Shown here piece by piece: positions 46,508-55,864 of a stretch of 62,929 nucleotides of DNA. The DNA comes from Xanthomonas vasicola (lineage in GTDB: Bacteria; Pseudomonadota; Gammaproteobacteria; Xanthomonadales; Xanthomonadaceae). Made by a program: the position numbers and the translations under genes. The number at the start of each line of letters is the position of its first letter. Position 1 is the first letter of the stretch. The stretch is taken from contig NZ_JSBW02000032.1 of assembly GCF_000772705.2 (NCBI RefSeq), forward strand, positions 1 to 62,929, written 5' to 3'. Under the pieces are notes generated by a model. The model ran no database searches and had not been told where the DNA came from. It saw only the letters and a list, made by a program, of their open reading frames with translations.

Positions 46508-46528
46508 CCTTCTCCCACCGGGAGAAGG
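46508..46528. terminator. Perfect hairpin between convergent genes
   Basis: CCTTCTCCC-acc-GGGAGAAGG is a nine-base perfect stem between the stops of the GH15 (plus) and GH30 (minus) genes. It lacks a U-run but its place suggests bidirectional termination or transcript protection. The same module occurs at 48200-48241. Confidence 0.6.
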
Positions 46529-46587
46529 CACCCGCAGAGTGGAGCAGCGCAGGCCAGCCGGCAAGTCCACCAACTCAGCTAGATCAT

Positions 46588-48099
46588 CTACCGCGCCAGC
46601 ACCATCGTCTGGATGGCATGCGCAGGAATCTCCAACGCACTCGATGCCTCGCCCACATACAGGTTGTAACGAATGGCGACGTCGCTGGCATTCATCACCA
46701 CCATCGCCAGGCTGCCATCGGTACTGAGAAATGCAGTGGTCGCCAGATTGCTACGGCTACTGGCCGCGCTCACCCGTCGCGCGCCCGGCCGGATGAATTT
46801 GGAAAAGTGACCGATATACCAATAGCTCGGCGTATAGATCACCTCGCCCGTGCGTGTATCGGCATGCACCGGCGCAAAGCAGTAATTACCCACGTGGTTC
46901 GGCCCACCGTTCTGGTCGAGCAGGATGTTCCAGTCGGTCCAGCCCACTGCGCCATGATTGAGGTCGTTGATGATGGCTGTGCCGTAGCGTTCGCCATTGG
47001 GCCAATACTGCAACTTGGCCGGGTCAAACTTTTCCACCGCCGCTTCGGTCAACAACAGATGCTTGTCCGGGTACGCCTGCGCCACCGCAGCCACGTTCTC
47101 CACCATAGGCGCAAAGCCGGCCCAGGTTTCGTACCAGTGAAAGCCCATGCCCCACGCATACTTGGCCGCCTCCGGGTCGTCGAAAATCACGTGCGCGCGG
47201 TGCACCATCATGTCGCGGTTGTGGTCCCATACGATGATTTTGCGGTCGCCATAGCCAGCGCTGGCCATCGTGGGTCCGAGATGATTCTTCAGGAAATCGC
47301 GCTCCTCTTCAGCCGAAAACAGCATCGACTCCCAGGTCTGCACCGCCATGGGTTCGTTCTGCAGGCTGATACCCCAGATGGGGATGCCGGCTTTCTCGTA
47401 TGCCGCAATAAACCGCGTGTAGTAGCTGGCCCAGGCTTGCGCATACTCGGGTAACAACTTGCCACCCTTGAGCATGTTGTTGCTGTCTTTCATGAAGGCC
47501 GGCGCGCTCCACGGGCTGGCAAACGTGGTCAACTTGCCGCCGGCCGCCGCAATGGCTTGGCGCAACATCGGGATGCGGTACTTCGCATCGTGCTTGACCG
47601 AAAAACTCTTCAGCGCCGCATCGCCTTCCTTGATGTAGGTGTAGCTGCCGCTGCTGAAGTCCGAGCTATGGATGGTGGTACGCGCCAGCGTGTAGCCGAT
47701 CCCCTTCTGCGGATCGTAATAGGCCGTGAGCAGCGCACGTTGCGCACGCTTGGGCAGCTTGGCGAAGGTCTCCGCGCTGGAATCGGTAATCGCGCCGCCG
47801 ATGCCCAGCAGTTCCTGAAATTGCCGGTGCGGATTGACGAAGATGGAGTTTTCTTTCTCGGTCAGCGCATGCCCGGCGGCAGGAGCAGCAGCTGTGCTGA
47901 CGCGCATCTGCTGCGTGGCGCCTTGAGAACTGGTGTAGATGCGCAGTGCACCAGTGCTGCTCACCGCTGGCGAGGTCTCATCTACCGCTGTTGGCGTCGC
48001 GGCGGATGCAACAGCCGTCGCTGCTGCACTCGCGCTGCTCAGCATGCCCAGCCCAATCCCCGACACCCCCACCACCGACCACGTCATCGCTCGCTTCAC
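46588..48099 (-). CDS. GH30 beta-glycosidase (glucosylceramidase-like), exported
   Basis: The 503-aa enzyme has an N-terminal signal/anchor (MKRAMTWSVVGVSGIGLGML) and Ala/Thr-rich linker, then a GH30 TIM barrel plus beta domain. The start of the domain is QELLGIGGAITDSSAETF. The acid/base is Glu249 in ISLQNEP and the nucleophile is Glu352 in LLLTEAAVE. SPWSAPAFMKDSNNM and GFHWYETW line the active site. It resembles subfamily 1 glucosylceramidases; the natural substrate may be a plant beta-glucan, xylan or sphingolipid. It is a single gene. Confidence 0.9.
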   Translation of the reverse strand: MKRAMTWSVVGVSGIGLGMLSSASAAATAVASAATPTAVDETSPAVSSTGALRIYTSSQGATQQMRVSTAAAPAAGHALTEKENSIFVNPHRQFQELLGIGGAITDSSAETFAKLPKRAQRALLTAYYDPQKGIGYTLARTTIHSSDFSSGSYTYIKEGDAALKSFSVKHDAKYRIPMLRQAIAAAGGKLTTFASPWSAPAFMKDSNNMLKGGKLLPEYAQAWASYYTRFIAAYEKAGIPIWGISLQNEPMAVQTWESMLFSAEEERDFLKNHLGPTMASAGYGDRKIIVWDHNRDMMVHRAHVIFDDPEAAKYAWGMGFHWYETWAGFAPMVENVAAVAQAYPDKHLLLTEAAVEKFDPAKLQYWPNGERYGTAIINDLNHGAVGWTDWNILLDQNGGPNHVGNYCFAPVHADTRTGEVIYTPSYWYIGHFSKFIRPGARRVSAASSRSNLATTAFLSTDGSLAMVVMNASDVAIRYNLYVGEASSALEIPAHAIQTMVLAR

Positions 48100-48198
48100 T
48101 GCACACCCTCCCAGGTAGATCGCCCAAGCCTAACCGACCAACGCGCCGCAACATCGCGGGACAAACGGGCGCAAGCGCAAGAAGATGTAACATCAGAC

Positions 48199-48392
48199 TG
48201 CCTTCTCCCGCCGGGACATTGTCCCCTTCATGGGGGAGAAGGTGGCGCGCAGCACCGGATGAGGGTACGTGTGCACGTGGCGGTGCCGGTAGTGCGTGAT
48301 GCATCAAAAAGAGCGACACATGCAAATCTGCAATCTGCACTAATGCAAGCAACCGTACCCTCACCCCAACCGCTCTCACGGCGGGAGAGGGG
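48199..48392. repeat. Composite palindromic repeat between GH30 and nnrD
   Basis: CCTTCTCCC (48200-48208) pairs with GGGAGAAGG (48233-48241). TGAGGGTACG (48259-48268) is repeated inverted as CGTACCCTCA (48354-48363). CCGCTCTCACGGCGGGAGAGG follows at 48370-48390. The modules are the usual Xanthomonas 'GGGAGAAGG...GATGAGGGTACG' dispersed element and fill the 298-base gap; no gene is seen. Confidence 0.65.
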
Positions 48393-48397
48393 CTCAA

Positions 48398-49267
48398 TCA
48401 TTTGCGCGACAAACGATCCAAGATCCCAGGCACTTCCGCGGGAATCTCGCGCGCGAGAAATCCCACAGTGCCAATCCGCTTCGACAGCTGCTTACCCGCA
48501 GCCGCGTGCACAAACACGCCCCATAGCGCAGCAGTCAACGCATCGCTACCCCGCGCAGCAAACCCTGCGATCAAGCCGGCCAAGGTATCGCCAGACCCGG
48601 ATGTGCCCAACCCCGGCACACCACCGCGATGCACCCACAACACACCATCCGGCCCAGCGATAAAACTGTCCGCGCCCTTGACGATCACCACGCTGCGCAT
48701 CTTCTGTGCGAAAGCCAGCGCGTACTCGCCCGGCGCTGCTTCCACCGCAGCCTTGTCGTCGCCAGCGAGGGTCGCCATCTCCCCCGCATGCGGCGTTAGC
48801 ACAAATGGCCGCCCAGGCGGCGCACGCAAACTGCGCAACAATGCCCCCGCATCCAGCACCAAGGTGCAGACCGCCTTTGCAGCGGCCAGCTTGACCAGTG
48901 CCGCTGTTGTCGTGGAAGACGCCATACCCGGCCCGATCACGGCCGCGTCGCATGCTGCAAGCGCTGCATCCAAGGCACGATGCCCGCGCGTGATCTCGCC
49001 CTGCCCGTTCTGCCCCAGGCCCAGCACCAATGCCTCCGGCACCGCCAGCGCCATTGCGGGCGCCACACTCGCAGCAGTGGCGATCTGCAACTTGCCCGCG
49101 CCTGCGCGCAACGCGGCTTCGCCCGCCAGCAATGCAGCGCCAGGCACGCGCATCGAGCCGCCCACCACCAGCACGCGGCCACGCTGCTCCTTGTCGCCGC
49201 CGGGCGATGGCAACGGCATCGCACGCAGTGCAGCGGCGGTGAGTGTGCGGATACGCGCGGCAGCCAT
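48398..49267 (-). CDS. nnrD: ADP-dependent NAD(P)HX dehydratase
   Basis: The 289-aa ribokinase-fold enzyme repairs hydrated NAD(P)H. Motifs are RVLVVGGSMRVPGAALLAG near the N-terminus, VIGPGM, VLTPHAGEMATLAG and the nucleotide-binding GTSGSGDTLAGLIAGFAARG. It lacks the epimerase half (NnrE) found fused in many bacteria, so the epimerase must be elsewhere. Its start overlaps the phosphatase stop by one base, forming an operon. Confidence 0.92.
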   Translation of the reverse strand: MAAARIRTLTAAALRAMPLPSPGGDKEQRGRVLVVGGSMRVPGAALLAGEAALRAGAGKLQIATAASVAPAMALAVPEALVLGLGQNGQGEITRGHRALDAALAACDAAVIGPGMASSTTTAALVKLAAAKAVCTLVLDAGALLRSLRAPPGRPFVLTPHAGEMATLAGDDKAAVEAAPGEYALAFAQKMRSVVIVKGADSFIAGPDGVLWVHRGGVPGLGTSGSGDTLAGLIAGFAARGSDALTAALWGVFVHAAAGKQLSKRIGTVGFLAREIPAEVPGILDRLSRK

Positions 49268-50055
49268 CAGCGTGCTCCGGCCGGGCGATCGGATTCGGTC
49301 GTCACCGGCTCATCGGCCAATTCGGGCGGCACGAATTTTGTCCGCACCAATTCCAGCGATTGCCCATCGACGGCGGCCGCATATTCGGTGACACCACAGT
49401 TCGGCACATCGCCTTCGCGATCGATGGCCAGGATGGTGGCCTCGTCCATCCGCTCGATCAGGTAGCGGAAGCAATTGACGATCACCTGATGCCCCACGAT
49501 CAGCACGCGCGCGCCCACATGGTTGCGCTGCAGGTCGCCCACGATGCTGCGCAAGCGAAAGATCACATCGCACCAGCTCTCGCCACCGGGCGGGCGAAAA
49601 TAGAATTTGCCGACCAGCGTGCGTTGCTCGGCCAACTCTGGAAACGTCGCCAGAATGCCGGCCGTGGTGTAACGGTCGAGCACGCCGAATTCCTTCTCGC
49701 GCAGCCGCTCGTCCACGCTCACCGCATCGGCCGGCTGCCCAAGCGCACGCGCAACCGCAGCAGCGGTCTGCCGCGCACGCACGTAGGTGGAACTCAAGAT
49801 CAAGGTCGGCCGCTCGTGCGCGGGCAAGCCAGCCATCCAGGCGCCCAAGGCCTCCGCCTGCCGCTCGCCCAAGCCCGATAACGGCACATCCGCATCGCGG
49901 TGTTCCAGGTCGATCAACGCTGCCCCATTGGACTCGGCCAGATCGCGCGCCACGTTGCCCGCACTCTGCCCATGTCGCACCACCCACAACCGCGCCGGCC
50001 ACTGCGCCGACACACCCGCAACCGCGCTGGTCTCACTCACACCCATCTCCTGCAT
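49267..50055 (-). CDS. Histidine phosphatase (phosphoglycerate mutase-like)
   Basis: The 262-aa protein has the RHG motif LWVVRHGQSAGN with the phospho-accepting His28, DVPLSGLGERQAEALG, STYVRARQTAAAVA and a second catalytic histidine in VLIVGHQVIVNCFRYL. The acidic residue in GGESWCDVIFRL completes the set. It is a cofactor-independent-type phosphatase of unknown substrate. The first ATG (50055) or the next (MGVSE) may be used. It is the first gene in an operon with nnrD. Confidence 0.88.
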   Translation of the reverse strand: MQEMGVSETSAVAGVSAQWPARLWVVRHGQSAGNVARDLAESNGAALIDLEHRDADVPLSGLGERQAEALGAWMAGLPAHERPTLILSSTYVRARQTAAAVARALGQPADAVSVDERLREKEFGVLDRYTTAGILATFPELAEQRTLVGKFYFRPPGGESWCDVIFRLRSIVGDLQRNHVGARVLIVGHQVIVNCFRYLIERMDEATILAIDREGDVPNCGVTEYAAAVDGQSLELVRTKFVPPELADEPVTTESDRPAGAR

Positions 50056-50260
50056 GACGTCGCCACCACGTGTCGCACAGCTGCCGTGAACAGCTGGTCG
50101 ACCACGCCGATGGCCACGTCATCGCCGCGGCACCGGTGTCATGCATGAGCCCGCAGACGGCCTCGCTGCAGCGGACATGGCACGACGCACACGCCAGCGC
50201 ATTCCAATGGATGCGTAACCCTGCATCGGTATACTGCAGCCCCCTGCAGATCGCTCGCTC

Positions 50261-50890
50261 ATGTCCAACGTCCTTCAGCTGCGCACCGCAAAACAACGCG
50301 AAGAGCTCCTGCTAGACGACGTACTGGACGCCGCCGAGCGCTGCATCGACGAGATCGGCCTCTCCGCCACCAGCTTCGAACTGATCGCCGAACGCGCGCG
50401 CCTGGCATGCGGCAACCTGCTGCAGCGTTTCGCAGACAAAGATGCCCTAGTGCGCGCACTGCTGGAACGCAACTACATGCGCGCCATCCGCCAGATGTGG
50501 CTGGTGGAACGACCGGCCAACGTGCACGTGGTGGACTTCATTGCCGGCCTGCTCGAAGACTGGCTGCTGCAGGAAATCAACATCAAGCGCACCCGCATCG
50601 ACCTGGAGCTGCACCTGGCCACCTTGCGCGACCCGGTGCTGGCCGCCTTCATGCGCCGGCAGAGCGCCTCGCTGATCGAACACCTCAGTGCCTTGCTCAA
50701 ACGCCTGCTCCGCGGCCACACCGACACCGCCAGCAGCGAACAGGAATTCCAGGCCCGCGTCTTCGCCGTCGCCGCCATGTGCGGCGGCCTGCACAGCGTG
50801 ATGATCAGCGGCATGGAACTTAACCGCATGCATCTGCAGCTGATCCTGCGCGAAAGCCTGTCAGGCATCCTCAAGTCGGCGCCGGTGTAG
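50261..50890 (+). CDS. TetR/AcrR-family transcriptional regulator
   Basis: The 209-aa regulator has an N-terminal three-helix DNA-binding domain (DDVLDAAERCIDEIGLSATS...LIAERARLACGNLLQRFADK), with the recognition helix near residues 45-55, and a variable ligand domain. It is divergent from the phosphatase-nnrD operon across 205 bases and may control it. The recognition helix has Leu-Leu-Gln where Tyr-Tyr is usual. The ligand is unknown. Confidence 0.88.
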   Translation: MSNVLQLRTAKQREELLLDDVLDAAERCIDEIGLSATSFELIAERARLACGNLLQRFADKDALVRALLERNYMRAIRQMWLVERPANVHVVDFIAGLLEDWLLQEINIKRTRIDLELHLATLRDPVLAAFMRRQSASLIEHLSALLKRLLRGHTDTASSEQEFQARVFAVAAMCGGLHSVMISGMELNRMHLQLILRESLSGILKSAPV

Positions 50891-50953
50891 CCCTTAAGCG
50901 GCACCGGCTCGTCGATTGCGGACCGCATGCTCCCGCCATCTGCCAGCGCCTAC

Positions 50954-51727
50954 TCAATCTGCCGACGACGTTGACGCTTCCTCCACTGCACGGGCCCTGG
51001 CTGCCTGCAAAAGCTGGGTGACCAACCTGTGCGCATCGCCGCCAACACCGCTGGCCGCGTTCCACAGATCCAGGGGCAAGCGAGAACGCTCCACCGTTAT
51101 GAGGTGCAGCAGATCCCTGGCTAACGCAATCTGCTCGCCTACGTTCATGTCAGGACCGGGATTGTTGGCATCCGGCGTGCTCACCATTTCGAGCGCCGCA
51201 TCCAGACACGCTTCGGTGGTCCCCAATTCCCGCGCCCGCTGGGCCTTTTGCCCACGCGTTTGCGCCCGTATGTACCCGTCAGCGAGATACTCAATGGCCT
51301 TGAAGCCACCGTATGCCACCGTCGCGCCAAGCATCGTCTTGGCACCTCCCAAGGCCAACCTATCATCGTAGCTAGGGTCAGCAGTAGAACCGCCTTGTAT
51401 CGAGTGGTTGTAAAAAGTTTTTGCGCCATAAGCAAACACCAGTCCAGCGCCCAACACAGCTGCGCTATCTGCTAGTTCACGCACCACATTGGCCACGCGC
51501 ACGCCAGCGGCTTGTTCCTGCGGCTGCGCGCCTTGAGCGGCCGCCTCCCCGGCCGGCCTGAGAGGCGCCTCACGTACAACCCGCCGTGGCAGACTCTGGA
51601 CCAGCTGCGTATTGGCATGCGGGTCATGGAAACGTGCAGAGGGGCCGGCATCTGACGCGGCAACCCTATCTTCCTGACTCTGCTTCGCCCCCCGGCGCAC
51701 TGCCGTCGTCATCGCCACAGGATGCAT
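50954..51727 (-). CDS. Candidate type III effector with two membrane segments, paralogue A
   Basis: I do not recognise this 257-aa protein by name. Residues 1-75 are polar and disordered with the motif DPHANTQLVQ and EAPLRPA, like a type III secretion signal. Two hydrophobic segments (VLGAGLVFAYGAKTFY near 95, KTMLGATVAYGGFKAIEYLA near 135) follow. The C-terminal third is helical (ACLDAALEMV...ARDLLHLITVERSRLPLDLW) and ends SSAD. It is clearly a paralogue of the protein at 52397-53149. A perfect PIP box lies 68 bases upstream, so expression with the type III system is expected. Effector status is inference. Confidence 0.72.
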   Translation of the reverse strand: MHPVAMTTAVRRGAKQSQEDRVAASDAGPSARFHDPHANTQLVQSLPRRVVREAPLRPAGEAAAQGAQPQEQAAGVRVANVVRELADSAAVLGAGLVFAYGAKTFYNHSIQGGSTADPSYDDRLALGGAKTMLGATVAYGGFKAIEYLADGYIRAQTRGQKAQRARELGTTEACLDAALEMVSTPDANNPGPDMNVGEQIALARDLLHLITVERSRLPLDLWNAASGVGGDAHRLVTQLLQAARARAVEEASTSSAD

Positions 51728-52396
51728 ACATCACCTCTCATAGATAGATGGAACCCCATTGTTCGGCTGCCCAATCACGCACGCGCGGCATTGCCCGAAT
51801 AAGCGTGACCGATGGCGAAACGCGCACCACATTCCCGACACATTGGATGGCAAGCATGGTCGATCCAGGCAAAGCGCCCTGCTGGGCGATCGACTGCTGG
51901 CCATGTGCTGGCGATCTGCTACCACGCGTCGAACCGGGTGAAATCGCGCATCATGGGCCGACCGCTACGCATGCAGCACACATCCGAGAGCTACATGGCC
52001 AACGTCTCTTTGCCACCGCTAGCGCAGTGCTCTCACGCAACCTGTCTTCTGGCTGCCGAAGCAGCGGGCTCGCATCGCCACAGCGCGCGGTCGCTCAGGC
52101 GTCGCAATGCAAAACCGTTGCTCTTGCCCCAGGGCCACGCGGTAAGGACTGTGGACCGCCAAGACGGTGAACAGAGCCTGCTGACGCCGCTGCGGGCAAA
52201 GGTCTGCATTGCCAGCGACTCAACGCCTGTCGTGGTGTTTGATGGCCTGCTGTGCAGACCTGTTTGAAGATCGCTACTGCAGAAGTTGCTGTCGAGCGCC
52301 CTACAGCCGGTGCTACGCAGCAGCTCGTCGCGTATCTTGAAGTTGGCGGCGGTGACGCGTTAGCGCAGCGCTGGACGCCGATTGACGCCCGTGCCC
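51728..52396. other. Intergenic region between the effector-candidate paralogues (669 bp)
   Basis: It holds the PIP box of paralogue A close to its left end. The rest, up to the stop codon of paralogue B, contains only short overlapping open frames without RBS; I support no gene there. Confidence 0.5.
51795..51819 (-). promoter_or_regulatory. PIP box upstream of paralogue A
   Basis: The minus strand reads TTCGC-N15-TTCGG, fitting TTCGB-N15-TTCGB. About 30 bases downstream lies GAACAATGG, shared at the same place by paralogue B and probably containing the -10 region. Confidence 0.85.
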
Positions 52397-53149
52397 TCAG
52401 GACATCGACGACGTGGACGCAGCCTTCGCTGCGCGGGCCGTTGCCGCTGCCAGAAGCCGTTCGACCAATACATGCGGGTCGCGCACGCCGCTGGCCGCGC
52501 TCCACAGTTCAGGCGGCAAGCGGGAACGCTCTGCGGTGATGAGATTCAGCAGATCCTTGGCCAGGGCCGCCTGCTCGCCAAAGGTCAAGTGGGAGTAAGG
52601 ACCATCTTCCTCCGGCATAGTCACCATTTCGACCGCCGCATCAAGACAGGCGACCGTTGTTTCCAACTCGCTAGCCCTGTCTGCCTTCTTCAAGGCCGGC
52701 CGTTGCGCATCCGCCCGCGCTTGCGCCTCGAGGTAGCGGGCAGCCAAATAATCCGCCAAGGTCACCCCACCGAACGCCACTGCAGAACCCACAGCTCCCA
52801 GAGTCGAGAGCATTGCATAGGTCTTATAGTATTCATCGTCTGTTGCATACCCATAAGCGCCAACGCCTGCCGCACAGACGGCATTAAAGCCGAAGACTGA
52901 CACCAGAGGAACACCGCAAATGTTCGCCGCTAGCCGCCCGAACCGCGCGATGCGGACGCCAGGAGGCGTGCGCGCCGCCCTGAGCGGCGCTTCACGCATG
53001 GGCAAGCGTCGCAACTCCTGAACCAGTTGCGTATTGGCATGCGGGTCACTGGCCGGTGCAGACGGGCCAGCATCTGCCACGGTCGCGCCCTCTTGCTGCT
53101 CGCGCCTGGCGCCTCGGCGCGTGACGGATGTCAATGCTAAAGGTTGCAT
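52397..53149 (-). CDS. Candidate type III effector with membrane segments, paralogue B
   Basis: The 250-aa protein parallels paralogue A along its whole length: MQPLALTSVTRRGARR against MHPVAMTTAVRRGAKQ, the shared DPHANTQLVQ and EAPLR motifs, two hydrophobic stretches (VPLVSVFGFNAVCAAGVGAY; LSTLGAVGSAVAFGGVTLAD), and the shared end ACLDAA-EMV...LLNLITAERSRLP-ELW-AASGV. The hydrophobic regions have diverged most. Start at 53147-53149 is set by alignment with paralogue A and by AGGTG upstream. A perfect PIP box lies 65 bases upstream. No catalytic motif is visible. Confidence 0.72.
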   Translation of the reverse strand: MQPLALTSVTRRGARREQQEGATVADAGPSAPASDPHANTQLVQELRRLPMREAPLRAARTPPGVRIARFGRLAANICGVPLVSVFGFNAVCAAGVGAYGYATDDEYYKTYAMLSTLGAVGSAVAFGGVTLADYLAARYLEAQARADAQRPALKKADRASELETTVACLDAAVEMVTMPEEDGPYSHLTFGEQAALAKDLLNLITAERSRLPPELWSAASGVRDPHVLVERLLAAATARAAKAASTSSMS

Positions 53150-53213
53150 GGTCACCTCTCCGCTATCGATGCGCACCATTGTTCACCAGCGTGATCGTGC
53201 ATGATGCATCCGG

Positions 53214-53238
53214 CCGAAAAACCATTGCCGAACACGAA
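53214..53238 (-). promoter_or_regulatory. PIP box upstream of paralogue B
   Basis: The minus strand reads TTCGT-N15-TTCGG. Spacing to the gene (65 bases) and the downstream GAACAATGG match paralogue A. Confidence 0.83.
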
Positions 53239-53409
53239 ACAAGCGGCGCTGCGCTTGCCAAAGCGCGCAAACTGTCCAAGCCAGCACCAGCGCATCGCTG
53301 CAGACGAACGAGCAGGGTGGCTGGCGATCATGTTGAAAGCGCGCGTTGGCCACCACATCCGGCGCCTAGCCACCGCGCCAGATGCAAGCACATGTAGCAC
53401 TGGCGCAAC

Positions 53410-53434
53410 TTCGCCCACGCTTGCACAGCTTCGT
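53410..53434 (+). promoter_or_regulatory. PIP box upstream of xopAU
   Basis: The plus strand reads TTCGC-N15-TTCGT, 160 bases before the xopAU start and pointing at it. It lies back-to-back with the PIP box of paralogue B in the same 445-base divergent region. Confidence 0.83.
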
Positions 53435-53594
53435 TCATTGCTCCCTACGCATGCACCACCGCCTCAATGATGATGCCGGTGACGCTGCTGAGTGGCTGCT
53501 GGTTCCAGCGGGCTCACACCAGCTGCCGCATGCCGCGTTGCAAGCGAACCGCCAGAGCCACCTCGGATGATCGTTGACCAGACTGGCCTGGACC

Positions 53595-55148
53595 ATGAAA
53601 CAGATCTCCGGCAACTTCACTCTCCCTTCCACAGCGCTGCGCGCAGACGCAGAGCGCGATGCACCCGAAACTGCCCAGGCGACCGAGCAGCACACCCCGC
53701 CCCATCCCGTCGCAGACCATCCGCTCAACCTGCTGGAAAAAAGAAGAAGCACCACCGGCGTGCTCGCGGATGAAAGGACGCACCTGGAGGTCGTGGTGCC
53801 CCGCCTGCAGGCAGCGTTAGCACCGCACACCTGGTCCTCATCCAGTAGCGACTCGCCAACGACGTCTGCCACCGGCCGCAGCCCTCGTCTGAGCCCGCAG
53901 CCCGGCTCACCGACCTGGGCCTGCCTGCTGGAGACGCCGGCGCACACATCGGCCCTTGCGGGCGCCGACAGCAGTGACGCATTCCAGAACTTGCGCAACG
54001 CACGGCAGCTGGTCAGCGATATGCGTCGTGCCAGGCAGCACGTCGTGCTGAGCCCGCGTCTGGTGAAATCGCTGACCAGCCGATCCGAACGCCCGGACTT
54101 GATCCAGAAGCTCTCGGCGTTGAAGCCCGGCGCCTCGGATGTAGATGGTGGGTTTCTCCACGTGACGCTGGAAACCGGACACGCAGGCACTGCAGGAACG
54201 CTGGACGCCATGCCAACCGTCGGCACCGGCGCATCCGCCTCGACCTACGCGGTGCGGCTGGCCGAAGATCTTTGGCAGGGCGGGCAAAATTGCGGACGTG
54301 ACTTCATCTTCAAGGCCTTGTTGCGCACCGACCCGCAACCACCGACCCCACCGATACCGGGCGACCCCACTTCGGTTGCAGACGCACAGGCGCTGCAGCA
54401 ACACATCGCTGCGCGCAAAGCCATGATCTTCCAGGAGTATCAAATGATCAGGTCGGTGGATGCGGTGCCGTATATCGTCCGCGCCCACGGCGTGGTGCAG
54501 ATCGAACACACCTTCGGAATTTTGCTGGAGAAAATCGACGGCATCAGCGTGCGCAGCATGATTGCCCGCGCACGCACAGCGCTGCAGCAAGGCGCCATCA
54601 GCGCCATGGAGTATCTCGCCCTGGCCCGGCAGCTGATGGCCGATGTACTGTTGGGCATTGCCTGCTGCGAAGACGCCGGCATCGTGCATCAGGACATCTC
54701 GCACAACAACGTCATGTACGACCAACCCATGAAGATCTTTCGGCTGATCGACATGGGGCTCGGCTCAGAAGAAGGCGACCCTAACCGCGGCGGCACACCG
54801 GGCTTTTACGACTTGAGCAGCCCTGCCAGGCATGCGCGCGACGTTTACAGCGTGGCGCAACTGCTGGTGCATGTTCTCAAGCGCCCCGGCTACAACATGG
54901 GCATGATCGGGATCAATCGCGCCAAGACCGCAGACAGCTTCCCCTTCATGGATGCGTTGCAGGCTCTCCCCGACGACCACAAGTGCACGGTGGTCCGCTT
55001 CTTCAACAGCATGCTGGACGATGGAACCGGCCAGCGCACCAAGGCGGAGACCTTGCTGCGCAACCCCTTTTTCACCCAACAGCCGCTCCCGCCCCGTGAT
55101 CGGATGCATCGCACCTACGAAAAACTAAGGCGCTTGCCTTCTTTTTAG
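53595..55148 (+). CDS. xopAU: XopAU-family type III effector protein kinase
   Basis: The 517-aa product has a disordered Ser/Thr/Pro-rich N-terminus of about 110 residues and a protein-kinase domain. The glycine loop is GTGASAS near 210, the ATP-holding Lys240 is in FIFKALL, the catalytic loop is HQDISHNN (Asp367, Asn372), and the metal-binding Asp386 is in DMG (for DFG). GGTPGFYDLSSPA is the activation segment. Length and domain order fit XopAU of X. euvesicatoria, an active kinase that acts on plant MAPK signalling. Key residues are intact, so activity is expected. ATG 53595 is preferred to an upstream TTG. The PIP box implies HrpX control. Confidence 0.88.
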   Translation: MKQISGNFTLPSTALRADAERDAPETAQATEQHTPPHPVADHPLNLLEKRRSTTGVLADERTHLEVVVPRLQAALAPHTWSSSSSDSPTTSATGRSPRLSPQPGSPTWACLLETPAHTSALAGADSSDAFQNLRNARQLVSDMRRARQHVVLSPRLVKSLTSRSERPDLIQKLSALKPGASDVDGGFLHVTLETGHAGTAGTLDAMPTVGTGASASTYAVRLAEDLWQGGQNCGRDFIFKALLRTDPQPPTPPIPGDPTSVADAQALQQHIAARKAMIFQEYQMIRSVDAVPYIVRAHGVVQIEHTFGILLEKIDGISVRSMIARARTALQQGAISAMEYLALARQLMADVLLGIACCEDAGIVHQDISHNNVMYDQPMKIFRLIDMGLGSEEGDPNRGGTPGFYDLSSPARHARDVYSVAQLLVHVLKRPGYNMGMIGINRAKTADSFPFMDALQALPDDHKCTVVRFFNSMLDDGTGQRTKAETLLRNPFFTQQPLPPRDRMHRTYEKLRRLPSF

Positions 55149-55395
55149 CGGCAATTATTTTTTAGAAGCACTCACGGTTGCAGGTAAGCGCGGACGATGG
55201 ACACATGTAGTGTGTGGTGGCTGGGCCTAGAAGCGCGGGATTGAAAAACAAGTGAGGCAAGCATGCACGCACGCGCGCAGTCTGAGCACTGATTCGGGCA
55301 TTCAATCGGCACCGCTGCTTGCTGCCATATCCGTGCCGATCATGCGTTCATTCGGCGGTGGTCCATACGGTAAAATATCCACTCGACACAACACG

Positions 55396-55662
55396 TCATG
55401 GCAACGGATGCGCCCCTTCGATGACAGCGCACTCCACATCATCCAGCACCCGGCCCACCTGCTCGGCCAGTAGCTCCAGACAAAACGCCAACTCGTCCAT
55501 GCAGATGGCCGGCTGCCGCGCCTGCTCTTCGGCCTGCGTGCGTGACTGCGCCAAGCGCGCCAGAAACCGCATATGGTCGCGCAGTTGCTGCAAACGGTAT
55601 TGCGCGCCTTCTGGCAGGTAGTAACCCGGCTGTGACTGCACATCGCGTACAACGTCCGACAT
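55396..55662 (-). CDS. XAC0095-family small protein
   Basis: The 88-aa protein starts MSDVVRDVQSQPGYYLPEGA and continues with RLQQLRDHMRFLARLAQ and CMDELAFCLELLAEQVGRVL. This is the helical pattern of the small Xanthomonas-specific XAC0095 family, whose function is unknown. A longer frame upstream is open, but similarity begins at 55662. It is the boundary gene between the effector locus and the type I R-M locus. Confidence 0.72.
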   Translation of the reverse strand: MSDVVRDVQSQPGYYLPEGAQYRLQQLRDHMRFLARLAQSRTQAEEQARQPAICMDELAFCLELLAEQVGRVLDDVECAVIEGAHPLP

Positions 55663-55835
55663 GGCCTGCTCCTCATTCCATGGAATCGCCCCCGCCCGCC
55701 GCAAGGCGACGGACGGGAAGTCGGGAGGCTCGAAACCGCGAACAGCCGGCGGGCGTATTCCCCTTGCGGGCGTTGTATTAGCCGCCCTCCCGACGCAGAG
55801 CATCGCGTCGGTTGCACCAGCAAAGTTGCAGGCAC

Positions 55836-55864
55836 AAAAAACCCACCGGTTTGTCGGAGGTGGG
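55836..55864 (-). terminator. Rho-independent terminator (minus strand)
   Basis: Stem CCCACC/GGTGGG with an 11-base loop, followed directly by TTTTTT on the minus strand. Confidence 0.75.

Noticed and set aside
51748..52170. 140-codon plus-strand frame between the effector paralogues
   Set aside because: There is no RBS or family resemblance, and it runs antisense across the PIP box.
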